Source of the DNA: Agrobacterium fabrum str. C58
GTDB taxonomy: Bacteria > Pseudomonadota > Alphaproteobacteria > Rhizobiales > Rhizobiaceae
Length of the DNA: 64,000 bases
Direction of reading: 5' to 3'
NCBI RefSeq assembly: GCF_000092025.1
Contig: NC_003062.2
Coordinates: 370,001-434,000, forward strand
Positions 36,406 to 44,813 of this stretch are shown piece by piece. The notes beneath the pieces are model-generated. The model was not told where the DNA came from. It saw only the letters and a list, made by a program, of their open reading frames with translations, and made no database searches. The first letter of the stretch is position 1. The number at the start of each line of letters is the position of its first letter. Position numbers and translations under genes: made by a program.

Positions 36406-38595
36406 TTGAAAAATTTGCATGGGATGTTTTTGAGTCGTCTGGCTTTGGGAACGGCTGCCGTTGTTCTGATGGGGCCTGTGATGGGCCACGCACAGGAAAC
36501 GACCGTCCTGAAGCAGATTACCGTTGAAGGACAGGGCGCGGAAAACGCGACGGGACCGGTTCGGGGGTATGTCGCGAAGAAAAGCGCGACGGGTTCGAAA
36601 ACCGAGACGGAAACGAAAGCCATTCCCCAGTCCGTATCGGTCGTCGGCCGTCAGGAAATGGACGACCGCGGTGCGGTGACCAAAATCGACGAGGTGTTGC
36701 GTTATACGCCCGGCGTGACGGCGGAACCCTTCGGCACAGACCCTGACACGGACTGGTTTTACATCCGTGGTTTCCAGGCCACCCAGACCGGCGTGTTCCT
36801 GGATGGGCTGAACCTGTTCAGCTACGGTTTCGGCGGTTTCCAGATGGATGCCTACGGTCTGGAGCGGGTGGAGGTTCTCAAAGGCCCCGCCTCGGTGCTC
36901 TATGGCGGTGCCAATCCGGGTGGCATCGTGCAGATGGTCAGCAAGCGCGCGCAGGATACCCCGGTCCGCGAAACGGAAATCGGCATCAACAATTTCGGCA
37001 ATGCGTTCTTCGGTTTCGATCTCGGCGACAAGGTCGACGCCGAGGGCGTGTGGAAATATCGCGTCACCGGCAAGGTCTCGGGCGGCGATAATTACACTGA
37101 CTATTCCGAGGATCTGCGCGGTTTCATCATGCCGCAGATCACCTTCGAGCCCGATGCCCAGACGAGCGCCACGCTCTACGGTTATTTCTCGGCACTCGAT
37201 CAGGTCCATGTTGGCAACGGTTTCCTGCCCTATGTCGGCACCGTGGTCGACGCACCGTTCGGCAAGCTTGATCGCAAGGCCTTTTATGGCGAACCGGACA
37301 TTGATAATGGCCGTGTCTATCAGTCGATGGTGGGCTACGACGTCAGCCACGAATTCGACAATGGCTGGAAGATCAGCCAGAATGCCCGTTACGGCCATCT
37401 CTACAAGCACGAGACTGGGCCCTATCCGGGCGGCTGGGCCAATGCCGATGCCAACGGCCAGCCGATCCTCGATCCGATCACCAACGACTATATGCTGACC
37501 CGCTTCGGTTATGACGGTTTGTCGAAGGTGGACAGCTTCGGCGTCGACAACCGCATCGAAGGCCAGTTCGATACCGGCGCGGTCAACCATTCGCCGCTGT
37601 TCGGCCTCGATTATAAATATTACCGGCTGGATCAGGTGCAGGCCTGCTGCGGATCGAATGCGATCGGCGCGCTGAAGCCGGTCTATGGCTCGACGCAGGG
37701 AACGAACTTCGTTTATGCCGACAATATCGTCACCCAGCAGCAGATCGGCATCTATGCCCAGGATCAGCTGCGGTTTGGCGATGGCTGGCTGGTCACGCTG
37801 AATGGGCGTTATGACTATGTCGATACGGAGCTGAACAACCGGCTGCCGGCGGGCGTCTCGCGCCGCTCCAATGATGACGCGCTGAGCGGCCGCGCCGGTC
37901 TGGCCTATGAGTTCGACAATGGCCTGACCCCTTATGTTTCGGCCGCCACCTTCTTCAATCCGCTTATTGATACGCTTGCCGACGGCACCCCGGCTTCCCC
38001 GGAGGAAGGACACCAGTTCGAGGCGGGCATCAAATACGAGCCGAGCTTCTTCGACGGCAGCATCACGGCTTCCGTCTTCAAGCTGGTCAAGGACAATGCC
38101 ATCGTTTCCTATACGGCGGGCGGCGTGACCACGAGTGGTCAGTTCGGGCAGGTGGAATCCACCGGCTTCGAGCTGGAAGCCAAGGCCAATCTCGACGAGA
38201 ACTGGAAGGCGCTCGCCTCCTATTCCTATACTGATCTCGATATCACGAAGGATGCCAATCCCAACCTGATCGGCAAATCGCCGTGGATCGTGCCCGCTCA
38301 CACCGCGTCGCTATGGGTAGACTACGCCTTCACCGATGAGACGTTTGAAGGCCTCAGCATTGGCGGCGGCGTGCGTTATCAGGGCAAGTCCTGGGCGGAT
38401 GCGGCAAACACGCTGCGTGTTTCAGACGCTGCGGTCTTCGATGCCGCGATCCGCTATGAGAAGAACGACTGGACGGCCTCAGTCAACGTCGCGAATGTCT
38501 TCGACAAGGAATATGTCAAGAGCTGCGCCGGGGTCTCCGTCTGCGGCTGGGGCGATAGTCGCACCATCACCCTCAAGCTTTCCAAGAAGTGGTGA
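36406..38595 (+). CDS. TonB-dependent siderophore receptor
   Basis: About 729 residues of outer-membrane receptor. It has a signal peptide (hydrophobic SRLALGTAAVVLMG, then HAQ), a plug domain (PQSVSVVGRQEMDDRG, YTPGVTAEPFG, YIRGFQ, LYGGANPGGIVQMVSKR) and a 22-strand barrel ending in aromatic residues (ITLKLSKKW). The plug sequence is typical of FhuA/FpvA-type ferric-siderophore receptors. A CC pair in an extracellular loop (VQACCGSN) and another Cys pair near the C-terminus may form disulfides. The start is uncertain: TTG at 36406 has GGGG upstream, ATG at 36424 is the alternative, and a GTG exists at 36352. It works with the adjacent Fbp transporter. Confidence 0.9.
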   Translation: MKNLHGMFLSRLALGTAAVVLMGPVMGHAQETTVLKQITVEGQGAENATGPVRGYVAKKSATGSKTETETKAIPQSVSVVGRQEMDDRGAVTKIDEVLRYTPGVTAEPFGTDPDTDWFYIRGFQATQTGVFLDGLNLFSYGFGGFQMDAYGLERVEVLKGPASVLYGGANPGGIVQMVSKRAQDTPVRETEIGINNFGNAFFGFDLGDKVDAEGVWKYRVTGKVSGGDNYTDYSEDLRGFIMPQITFEPDAQTSATLYGYFSALDQVHVGNGFLPYVGTVVDAPFGKLDRKAFYGEPDIDNGRVYQSMVGYDVSHEFDNGWKISQNARYGHLYKHETGPYPGGWANADANGQPILDPITNDYMLTRFGYDGLSKVDSFGVDNRIEGQFDTGAVNHSPLFGLDYKYYRLDQVQACCGSNAIGALKPVYGSTQGTNFVYADNIVTQQQIGIYAQDQLRFGDGWLVTLNGRYDYVDTELNNRLPAGVSRRSNDDALSGRAGLAYEFDNGLTPYVSAATFFNPLIDTLADGTPASPEEGHQFEAGIKYEPSFFDGSITASVFKLVKDNAIVSYTAGGVTTSGQFGQVESTGFELEAKANLDENWKALASYSYTDLDITKDANPNLIGKSPWIVPAHTASLWVDYAFTDETFEGLSIGGGVRYQGKSWADAANTLRVSDAAVFDAAIRYEKNDWTASVNVANVFDKEYVKSCAGVSVCGWGDSRTITLKLSKKW

Positions 38596-38634
38596 CACCG
38601 GGCCTATGGCCGGCAGTTGCGGGAAATATAGTTT

Positions 38635-38675
38635 GCCACTATAAACATGAATAGATTTATCATGTTTATAGTGGC
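38635..38675. repeat. Perfect 16-bp inverted repeat before the AraC gene
   Basis: The arms GCCACTATAAACATGA (38635-38650) and its exact reverse complement (38660-38675) flank a 9-base AT-rich loop. No T-tract follows, so it looks more like an operator than a terminator. A 12-bp palindrome GCGCCATGGCGC (38674-38685) overlaps its right end. It sits 30 bases before the AraC start and 40 bases after the receptor stop. Confidence 0.85.
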
Positions 38676-38704
38676 GCCATGGCGCTTTGCGGGATCGAGA
38701 GGCC

Positions 38705-39586
38705 ATGGCTTTCCGCGTTCGGATGGAAAATGAGATCGAGGGTTTCGCCGTTATCGGCGGCCCGCGCTCACGGGTGTGGAACGGCATCGTTGCCGATCTC
38801 TGGGATGTGCGTTGCGCGCCGAAGGCGGGCGGCCGTTATGTCGGCAAGGATCCACGGTTCGTTTTCCTGCTGGACATGGAGGGGACGGATGACGGCCGTT
38901 TCATGATGAACCGCTGCCGCCGCGACACTTGCGGCTCGTCCAGGGCGAACCGGATTTCCTTCGTGCCCGCCGATATCGATGTACATGCCGAACTCAGCAA
39001 TGTCTCCTTCGTGCGCCATCTGGATCTGCATTTCGATGCGGGGTTGCTGGGTGCGCGGCTGGTGCAGGGCTTCGATCCGCACGCGCTTCTCGATCCGCAT
39101 CTGATGTTCGAGGATGAACGGCTGCTGGCGCTCGCGCGGCTGATCGCCGCGGAATGCGATAATCCGGATCCGCTGCATGACCTCTACGGCGAAAGCCTCG
39201 TCCTGGCACTCTTGACGGACTTCCTCAAGGTGAAACGGGAACCGGTCAGGAAACGCAGCAAGCTTGCCGCCTGGCAATTGCGGGCGGCGACCGATTATAT
39301 CCGTGAACATTGCCTGCGGTCGATCCGGCTGGAGGAACTGGCGGAACTCACTAACCTGTCGCAATCCCATTTCAGCCACGCCTTCAAGGCGTCAACCGGT
39401 GTGCCGCCGCACCAATGGCAGATGCAGGCACGCATCGATCGCGTCAAGGAACTGATGATGCGGCCAGACATGGCGCTGACCGATATCGCCATCGCCGCCG
39501 GTTTTTCAGATCAGGCGCATTTTTCCCGCGTCTTCCGCAAGATGGTCGGCGTTTCCCCGTCCGTCTGGCAAAAAAACCGCCAATAG
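38705..39586 (+). CDS. AraC-family transcriptional regulator
   Basis: This protein of about 293 residues has an N-terminal ligand domain (to about residue 185) and a C-terminal pair of helix-turn-helix motifs: IRLEELAELTNLSQSHFSHAFK and ALTDIAIAAGFSDQAHFSRVFRK (given as landmarks). The pattern is characteristic of AraC/XylS. Located directly behind a siderophore receptor gene, it probably activates uptake when its ferric-siderophore is present. The start is uncertain, with ATG 38705 chosen and TTG 38687 or ATG 38723 possible. Confidence 0.85.
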   Translation: MAFRVRMENEIEGFAVIGGPRSRVWNGIVADLWDVRCAPKAGGRYVGKDPRFVFLLDMEGTDDGRFMMNRCRRDTCGSSRANRISFVPADIDVHAELSNVSFVRHLDLHFDAGLLGARLVQGFDPHALLDPHLMFEDERLLALARLIAAECDNPDPLHDLYGESLVLALLTDFLKVKREPVRKRSKLAAWQLRAATDYIREHCLRSIRLEELAELTNLSQSHFSHAFKASTGVPPHQWQMQARIDRVKELMMRPDMALTDIAIAAGFSDQAHFSRVFRKMVGVSPSVWQKNRQ

Positions 39587-39715
39587 GCACGGTTTCGTTC
39601 CATCCTGCTTTAAAAAAATTCCGGTCACGGAGCCGGAAATCCTTCGGAACGATTTGCTGGGTGCCGGGGTTTACCAGACGTGACACCAACGAAGAAATCG
39701 ATGGAGGAAACTATC

Positions 39716-40108
39716 ATGTTGCATCAGGAACCCCGCGCCGGACAGGACCCCTATGTCAAGGACACGCCGAGCCTCATCGCCAGCGATAAGGTGGAAGGTA
39801 CCCGCGTTTATGGTGCCGACGGCAAGCATATCGGTTCGATCCAACGCATCATCCTGGAAAAACGCGGCGGTCGTGTGGCTTACGCGGTATTGAGCTTCGG
39901 CGGCTTTCTCGGCATTGGCGACGATTATTACCCGCTGCCCTGGGAAAAGCTTCACTATGACGAAGAGCTCGACGGTTACCGTATCGATCTCACCAAGGAG
40001 CAGATCGAGAACGCGCCGCACTTCACCAATCTCGATGATGACGACCTGCTCTACGCCAAGGACCGCAAGGTCTACGACTACTACGGCGTTGCACCCTATT
40101 GGATGTAA
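39716..40108 (+). CDS. PRC-barrel domain protein
   Basis: This 130-residue protein has one PRC-barrel domain: EGTRVYGADGKHIGSIQRI, the VAYAVLSFGGFLGIGDDYYPLPW core and the acidic C-terminal tail DDDDLLYAKDRKVYDYYG. Such proteins are small, soluble and stress-linked in rhizobia; their partner is unknown. GGAGGA lies 7 bases before the ATG at 39716, so upstream in-frame starts are rejected. A terminator follows. Confidence 0.88.
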   Translation: MLHQEPRAGQDPYVKDTPSLIASDKVEGTRVYGADGKHIGSIQRIILEKRGGRVAYAVLSFGGFLGIGDDYYPLPWEKLHYDEELDGYRIDLTKEQIENAPHFTNLDDDDLLYAKDRKVYDYYGVAPYWM

Positions 40109-40162
40109 GGGTCTGAAAAGGCGCTTCCGGCCATTCTATCATCGCAAGCGCCAGCCAAAAAG

Positions 40163-40190
40163 AACGGCTCCCTTTTGGGAGCCGTTTTCT
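40163..40190 (+). terminator. Terminator of the PRC-barrel gene
   Basis: ACGGCTCCC (40164-40172) pairs with GGGAGCCGT (40177-40185) around TTTT, followed by TTTCTGTT. It can also serve the DUF982 gene from the other side. Confidence 0.9.
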
Positions 40191-40200
40191 GTTGGGCTTG

Positions 40201-40443
40201 TCAGTGCGGATTTTTCTGCATCTCGGAAACCGCATCGGTGAAGCATTTGCGCGCTTCCTCCGGCGATTTGCGCCCGTCAAGGGCGGCGCGGCAGGCGCTT
40301 CTGGCTTTCACGAAGCTCAATCCGCCAGTCCTGGGCCAGCCTTCGGTCAACAATGTCAGCGCTTCAAAGGGGCCGGCGACGACACTCTTGCCCTTCGCCT
40401 CAAGATTGACCTCGACAGGTTCTGTCCATCTCTCGTTCTTCAT
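40201..40443 (-). CDS. DUF982-family protein
   Basis: This 80-residue cytoplasmic protein starts MKNERWTEPVEVN and includes LLTEGWPRTGGLSFVKARSACRAALDGRKSPEEAR, the DUF982 pattern found in many rhizobial genomes, often on plasmids. GGGAGGT lies just before the ATG. Function is unknown. Confidence 0.82.
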   Translation of the reverse strand: MKNERWTEPVEVNLEAKGKSVVAGPFEALTLLTEGWPRTGGLSFVKARSACRAALDGRKSPEEARKCFTDAVSEMQKNPH

Positions 40444-40562
40444 CGTGCACCTCCCAGAGCAACGCGATCCCGAAATACACCCGACAGCGAAGTAACCCAT
40501 GAACGCAGTCGTGTGTCACTGTTGCTTAGGATATGCGCAAGCAATCGAATTGACAACGGGGA

Positions 40563-40637
40563 TCAACGAAAGCCAAAAAACGACAGGATCGCGAGAACGA
40601 TGACGACGAGGCCGACAATATAGATGATCTGGTTCAT
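40563..40637 (-). CDS. 24-residue single-span membrane protein
   Basis: A small reading frame MNQIIYIVG...FFGFR encodes one strongly hydrophobic helix with a terminal Arg. The ribosome binding site CAAGGAGAAA sits 6 bases before the ATG, which is better than those of many larger genes here. Similar MNxxxYIVGxVVIVxxxLxFFG(L/F)R peptides occur in other rhizobia as far as I remember. It lies between DUF982 and the Pmp3-like gene, all leftward. It may be a stress-related membrane peptide. Confidence 0.7.
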   Translation of the reverse strand: MNQIIYIVGLVVIVLAILSFFGFR

Positions 40638-40760
40638 GATTTTCTCCTTGGCTATGTCATCACCATAACGTGAAGGAGAAGGTCGGGTTCCAGAAGCCGT
40701 TGATAATTTAATCACGTACTAAAATATTGCAGACGCCTGATCGCAGATGATCGGCGGATG

Positions 40761-40919
40761 TTATCTGCGCAAGATAACCCAGATGGCGTGAATGATGCCG
40801 GGAACATAACCGCACAGCGTCAGAAGAATATTCAGCCAGAACTGCAGCCCGAGGCCGACCTGAAGAAACACGCCAACGGGCGGGAGGATGATGGCGATGA
40901 GGATACGAATGACGTCCAC
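40761..40919 (-). CDS. YqaE/Pmp3-family membrane protein (UPF0057)
   Basis: This 52-residue protein with two membrane helices matches the family pattern closely: PPVGVFLQVGLG in helix 1 and NILLTLCGYVPGIIHAIWVI in helix 2. The length and a GTG start at 40919, with GGAAAG upstream, fit the family; the longer open frame to 41003 does not. Relatives are stress-induced and affect membrane potential. Confidence 0.88.
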   Translation of the reverse strand: MDVIRILIAIILPPVGVFLQVGLGLQFWLNILLTLCGYVPGIIHAIWVILRR

Positions 40920-41075
40920 GATGATTGGCTTTCCAGTTTGCGATAACTGGACAGTCAACGTGTATAACCACAATTTGGTTTCAAATCTCGCTTTGACCGG
41001 CAAGGTCGTTGCAATGCGAAGATCAATCGCGTGGAGGCGTTGATCGAGGAGTCATTGCAACTTGGGAAGACGAAA

Positions 41076-41151
41076 TGGTGCCGCTTACGTGACTCGAACA
41101 CGTGACCCCGTCATTACGAATGACGTGCTCTACCAACTGAGCTAAAGCGGC
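41076..41151 (-). tRNA. tRNA-Thr (anticodon CGT)
   Basis: On the minus strand the acceptor GCCGCTT pairs with AAGCGGC, the anticodon stem is CGTCA/TGACG with loop TTCGTAA, and CCA is encoded at the 3' end. The anticodon CGU reads ACG. Confidence 0.96.
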
Positions 41152-41285
41152 CCGATTATGACCCGCTTGTTGCGGATCAGCTTCTTGGCGGGCTGATACA
41201 GGCAATGCTGACGGATTTCAAGCCTTGAATGTGCTGGTTTTGAAATTTCCGCAAAAAGCTTTGCCTGTCCATTGTTTACAAGGCG

Positions 41286-42248
41286 TCAGGCCTTGGCGCA
41301 AATCCGGCCTTTCGCTGCTTCATATTCCGCGGCCAACCGATCGACGAGTGCGGCCACCGGTTCCACCGCCTTGATGGCGCCGATGCCCTGGCCCGCGCCC
41401 CATATGTCCTTCCAGGCCTTGGCACCGCCGGTGGCGGTCTCAAAATCCATTTTTGAAGGGTCGGCTTCGGGCAGGTTGTCGGGGTCCATGCCGGAGGCAA
41501 CGATTGAGCTTTTCAGATAGTTGCCGTGCACGCCGGTGAAATAATTCGAATAGACGATGTCCTTCGCCTGCGCGTCGACGAGCGCCTGTTTATAACCGTC
41601 GGAAGCACGCGCCTCTTCGGTGGCGATGAAGGGCGAGCCGATATAGGCCATGTCAGCGCCCATGGCCTGTGCCGCGAGGATGGAGCCGCCATTGGCGATG
41701 GCGCCGGCCAGAAGCAGCGGACCGTCGAACCATTCACGGATTTCCTGAATGAGGGCGAAGGGCGAAAGCGTGCCCGCATGTCCGCCCGCACCCGCCGCCA
41801 CCGCGATCAACCCGTCGGCACCCTTGCGGATGGCGGAGCGGGCGTGGCGATCGTTGATGACGTCGTGCAGCACGATGCCGCCATAGGAATGCACGGCGGC
41901 ATTGACCTCCGGCACGGCGCCGAGCGACGAAATTACCACCGGCACCTTGTATTTCACGCAAAGGCCGAGATCATGTTCCAACCGGCGATTGGACATGTGT
42001 ACGATCTGATTGACCGCGAAGGGTGCCGCCGGACGCTCGGGATTGGCCCGGTTATACGCTGCTAGCTCTTCGGTGATCATCGCCAGCCATTCGTCGAGCT
42101 GGCTTTCAGGTCGCGCGTTTAATGCCGGGAAAGCGCCGATGACGCCGGCCTTGCATTGCGCCAGCGTCAGTTGCGGATGCGAAATGATGAATAGCGGTGA
42201 TGCTATGACCGGAAGACGCAGATTGTCTTTCAGCACGGACGGTAGCAT
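41286..42248 (-). CDS. Nitronate monooxygenase (2-nitropropane dioxygenase family)
   Basis: This 320-residue FMN-dependent TIM-barrel enzyme has LPVIASPLFIISHPQL at the N-terminus, VVISSLGAVPEV, the GADGLIAVAAGAGGHAG phosphate-binding loop and PLLLAGAIANGGSILAAQAMGADMAYIGSPF (landmarks). It oxidises alkyl nitronates or related compounds. The ATG at 42248 is preceded by GGAGGA. A LiuR-like operator lies just upstream, suggesting control with acyl-CoA catabolism. Confidence 0.88.
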   Translation of the reverse strand: MLPSVLKDNLRLPVIASPLFIISHPQLTLAQCKAGVIGAFPALNARPESQLDEWLAMITEELAAYNRANPERPAAPFAVNQIVHMSNRRLEHDLGLCVKYKVPVVISSLGAVPEVNAAVHSYGGIVLHDVINDRHARSAIRKGADGLIAVAAGAGGHAGTLSPFALIQEIREWFDGPLLLAGAIANGGSILAAQAMGADMAYIGSPFIATEEARASDGYKQALVDAQAKDIVYSNYFTGVHGNYLKSSIVASGMDPDNLPEADPSKMDFETATGGAKAWKDIWGAGQGIGAIKAVEPVAALVDRLAAEYEAAKGRICAKA

Positions 42249-42263
42249 GTCTCCTCCCACGGA

Positions 42264-42283
42264 TTACGTTTACGCGCACGTAA
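42264..42283. promoter_or_regulatory. Palindrome TTACGT-N8-ACGTAA before the nitronate monooxygenase gene
   Basis: The arms are exact 6-bp inverted repeats. The site also contains CGTAAACGT on the minus strand, which is identical to the core of the fadD-region operator at 32127-32142. It overlaps the expected -10/leader region of the leftward gene, so it could be a repressor site. Confidence 0.45.
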
Positions 42284-42502
42284 GTCAATAACGCGTTCGG
42301 CCACGGATTGAAAGCGAAAACAGCGCGGCATTGACCTGCCGAACCTGCGTTTGTAACGCCACAATGGATCGATTTTCCTCAAGGCAATCCGGTCTTTATC
42401 ATAAACGATGCTTGCGGAGGGGCGGCATAGCCGTTACCGAATCGTGAAGACATGGCGCAGCGCCGCATATTTTTGCACAGCGCAATAGAACAAGGATCGG
42501 TC

Positions 42503-43651
42503 GTGAGCGGACTGGAAACGGCAATCAGAAATGCTCTGGAAAAATCGGACAGATCGAACGCCGAAGTTCGTGCACGGATTTACCAATCTTCCCGTCAGGC
42601 CTTGGAAGCTGGCCTTCGCAAGCAGGGCATAGACGATCCGCAAGTCGTTGCCCAGCAGCGTCAGCGGCTCGAGAGCCTCATTCATCTCATTGAAAATGAA
42701 GAGCGCAACCGTCTCCTGGACAGGGTGGAGCAGCAATTGCGCCCGCCTGCGTCTGAAAGTCCGGTGGAACATGATCACGGGGTTGATCCTGTTTCGCAGC
42801 CAGCCCATCACGACCATATGGCAGTCGAGCCGGAGCTGCGCGGGGAAACGCGCGATGTGCGGCCGGGTGCTGCTGCCATTGCTCCGGAGACGTCGAGCGC
42901 GGGGCAGCGCAACGGAAAGCCATCGAAGCGGAGCTCCAGCGCGGCCGATGCGTCACTTGCTTTCCGCCCGGAGGGCGCGGTTGGCCGCCGCAAGCGCCGC
43001 GGGCTGTTTGCCCGGCTTTTCATCTATGTGACGCTGCTGGCCTTTATCGGCTTCGGCGCCTGGTGGGTCTATTCTTCCGGCCTGCTGCTGTCGCCGGAAC
43101 AGCGCGATACCAGCGTGCCCAATCCGCCCGCACAGGTGCAGGCGGAAGATTTCAACGGCACGGAGCCCGCGCCCAGCCTTTCTGCCGGCCGCGGCTTTTC
43201 CGATGACTGGGTCGAGGTCTTTAATGCGGAGCGCGGCAGCTCCGGTGTTTCGGCCGGCCCGCGCGCCAATGTTGAAAACGTTGCCACGCCCGCCGGCAAG
43301 GTAATACGGGTGACCTCGAAAAGTGTGGCGCAGGATGGCGCCGTCAGCGTCGAGGTTCCGGTGGAGGTAATGCGGGACATGGCGGGCAAGTCCTCGACCA
43401 TATCGATCACGCTGCAATCCTCCAGTGATCGCCAGACACAGGTGTCCGTCTCCTGCGATTTCGCCACGCTGGGCGATTGTTCCCGCCACCGCTTCACCGC
43501 GACGGCCGAGCGTGCAGATATGCTGCTGAACACGACATTCGAGCGGTCTCTCGCTCCCAATGCGCCGGGCAAGATTTTCATCAACAGCGATATTGATGGC
43601 AGCGGCCGCCCGATCAATCTTTATTCGGTGCGCATTCTGCCGGGTCAATAA
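42503..43651 (+). CDS. Rhizobiales-type single-span membrane protein of unknown function
   Basis: About 382 residues. The first 90 are helical and charged (LETAIRNALEKSDRSNAEVRARIYQSSRQALEAG), then a disordered Pro/His/Ser-rich stretch, one membrane helix (LFIYVTLLAFIGFGAWWVYSSG, around residue 190) and a C-terminal beta-rich domain of about 160 residues with two Cys (CDFATLGDC) that could form a disulfide outside the cell membrane. I chose GTG 42503 because AAGGA lies 6 bases upstream; ATG 42452 is the alternative. I do not recognise a named function. Confidence 0.75.
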   Translation: MSGLETAIRNALEKSDRSNAEVRARIYQSSRQALEAGLRKQGIDDPQVVAQQRQRLESLIHLIENEERNRLLDRVEQQLRPPASESPVEHDHGVDPVSQPAHHDHMAVEPELRGETRDVRPGAAAIAPETSSAGQRNGKPSKRSSSAADASLAFRPEGAVGRRKRRGLFARLFIYVTLLAFIGFGAWWVYSSGLLLSPEQRDTSVPNPPAQVQAEDFNGTEPAPSLSAGRGFSDDWVEVFNAERGSSGVSAGPRANVENVATPAGKVIRVTSKSVAQDGAVSVEVPVEVMRDMAGKSSTISITLQSSSDRQTQVSVSCDFATLGDCSRHRFTATAERADMLLNTTFERSLAPNAPGKIFINSDIDGSGRPINLYSVRILPGQ

Positions 43652-43658
43652 GGGAAAG

Positions 43659-43686
43659 CACAAGCGCCTCGGATGGGGCGCTTGTG
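43659..43686. terminator. Perfect 10-bp stem between convergent genes
   Basis: CACAAGCGCC (43659-43668) pairs with GGCGCTTGTG (43677-43686) around an 8-base loop in the 49-base gap between two stop codons. There is no strong T-tract, but its position supports a bidirectional terminator. Confidence 0.65.
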
Positions 43687-43700
43687 ATCGTCTCCCGGTC

Positions 43701-44582
43701 TTATTTGAGAAAATCTGGTCCTGATCCCAATATCTTGTCGTCGATCTCGCCGATGGCCTGTCTGTCCTTGCCCTCATAATCGAGCGCAAGAAGAATATGG
43801 CGAATGAGGTTCACCCGTGCGCGGCGCTTGTCATTGGCGCGCACCACCGTCCAGGGCGCGGCATCGGTGTGGGTTTTTTCCAGCATCTCGTCACGCTTTT
43901 GCGTGTAATCGTCCCATTTCGTCAGTGCAGCGATGTCCATGTCGGAAAGCTTCCAGCATTTCAGCGGGCTTTGGCGACGGTCATGGAAGCGTTCGATCTG
44001 CGTTTCGCGGCCGATGTCGAGCCAGAATTTGAAAAGGTGAATGTCGTCGTGAACGAGCATCTTTTCCAGACGCGGCGTTTCCTTGAGGAAGCGTTTGTGT
44101 TCGTCCGGGGTGCAGAAACCCATGACCGGTTCCACGCCGGCGCGGTTATACCAGGAACGGTCGAAGAGAACGAATTCGCCAGCGGTCGGAAAATGGGAGA
44201 TATAGCGCTGGAAATACCATTGGCCGCGCTCGGTTTCCGTTGGTTTGGTCAGCGCCACCACGCGGGCATAACGGGGGTTCAGATAAGCGTGCGTCGCAAA
44301 GATCGCGCCGCCCTTGCCCGCCGCGTCACGGCCTTCAAAAACAGCCATGACCCTTTTGCCGGTCGCCTGCAGCCAGAATTGCACCTTGACCAGTTCCACC
44401 TGCAGCGCTTCCAGCGTGGCGTCGTAATCCTCCCGCTTCATCTTCTTGTCATAGGGAAAATTGCCGGCGGAAAGCTTCTTTTCCTCCACCCAATCGGGAA
44501 GAACCGGGTCATCGATGTCGAAGCTGCGCAACTTGCCGCCAATGGTGATCTCGACCGTCCGCTTCTTTTTTTCTTCGCCCAT
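43701..44582 (-). CDS. ppk2: Polyphosphate kinase 2 (PPK2)
   Basis: This 293-residue P-loop kinase has Walker [12 protein letters not shown], Walker [18 protein letters not shown] and the lid with basic residues ([16 protein letters not shown]), as in class I PPK2 enzymes. It transfers phosphate between polyphosphate and nucleoside diphosphates. Its position next to phoR-pst-phoB links it to phosphate storage, although it is on the opposite strand. Confidence 0.94.
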
Positions 44583-44749
44583 GGTTTCCTCCGGATGTTG
44601 TTGTGTAAAGGCAACTCGCCGCCAATGAGTTCACATCCATTGCCGGAATTCAAGTGAAACAGGACCGGCGAGCCGGGCTGCGACGGCGCTGACGATTGCG
44701 GCGCGGATTTCGCGCATATACGTTGTGGAAAATGCGCGATGATGAATCT

Positions 44750-44767
44750 CTGTCATGAAGCTGGCCT
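44750..44767 (+). promoter_or_regulatory. Candidate PHO box before phoR
   Basis: CTGTCAT-GAAG-CTGGCCT has a perfect first 7-bp half and a degenerate second half at the expected 11-bp spacing (13 of 18 to consensus). It lies about 47 bases before the phoR ATG, which would make phoR autoregulated by PhoB. Confidence 0.5.
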
Positions 44768-44813
44768 ATGAGATTTCGATGTGCTGTCAGATGAAAGTGG
44801 AGAGCAGGCTGAA

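Noticed and set aside
36385..38301. 638-codon open frame opposite to the siderophore receptor gene
   Set aside because: Its repetitive Ile/Arg/Glu composition is the mirror of the receptor's Asp- and Gly-rich codons.
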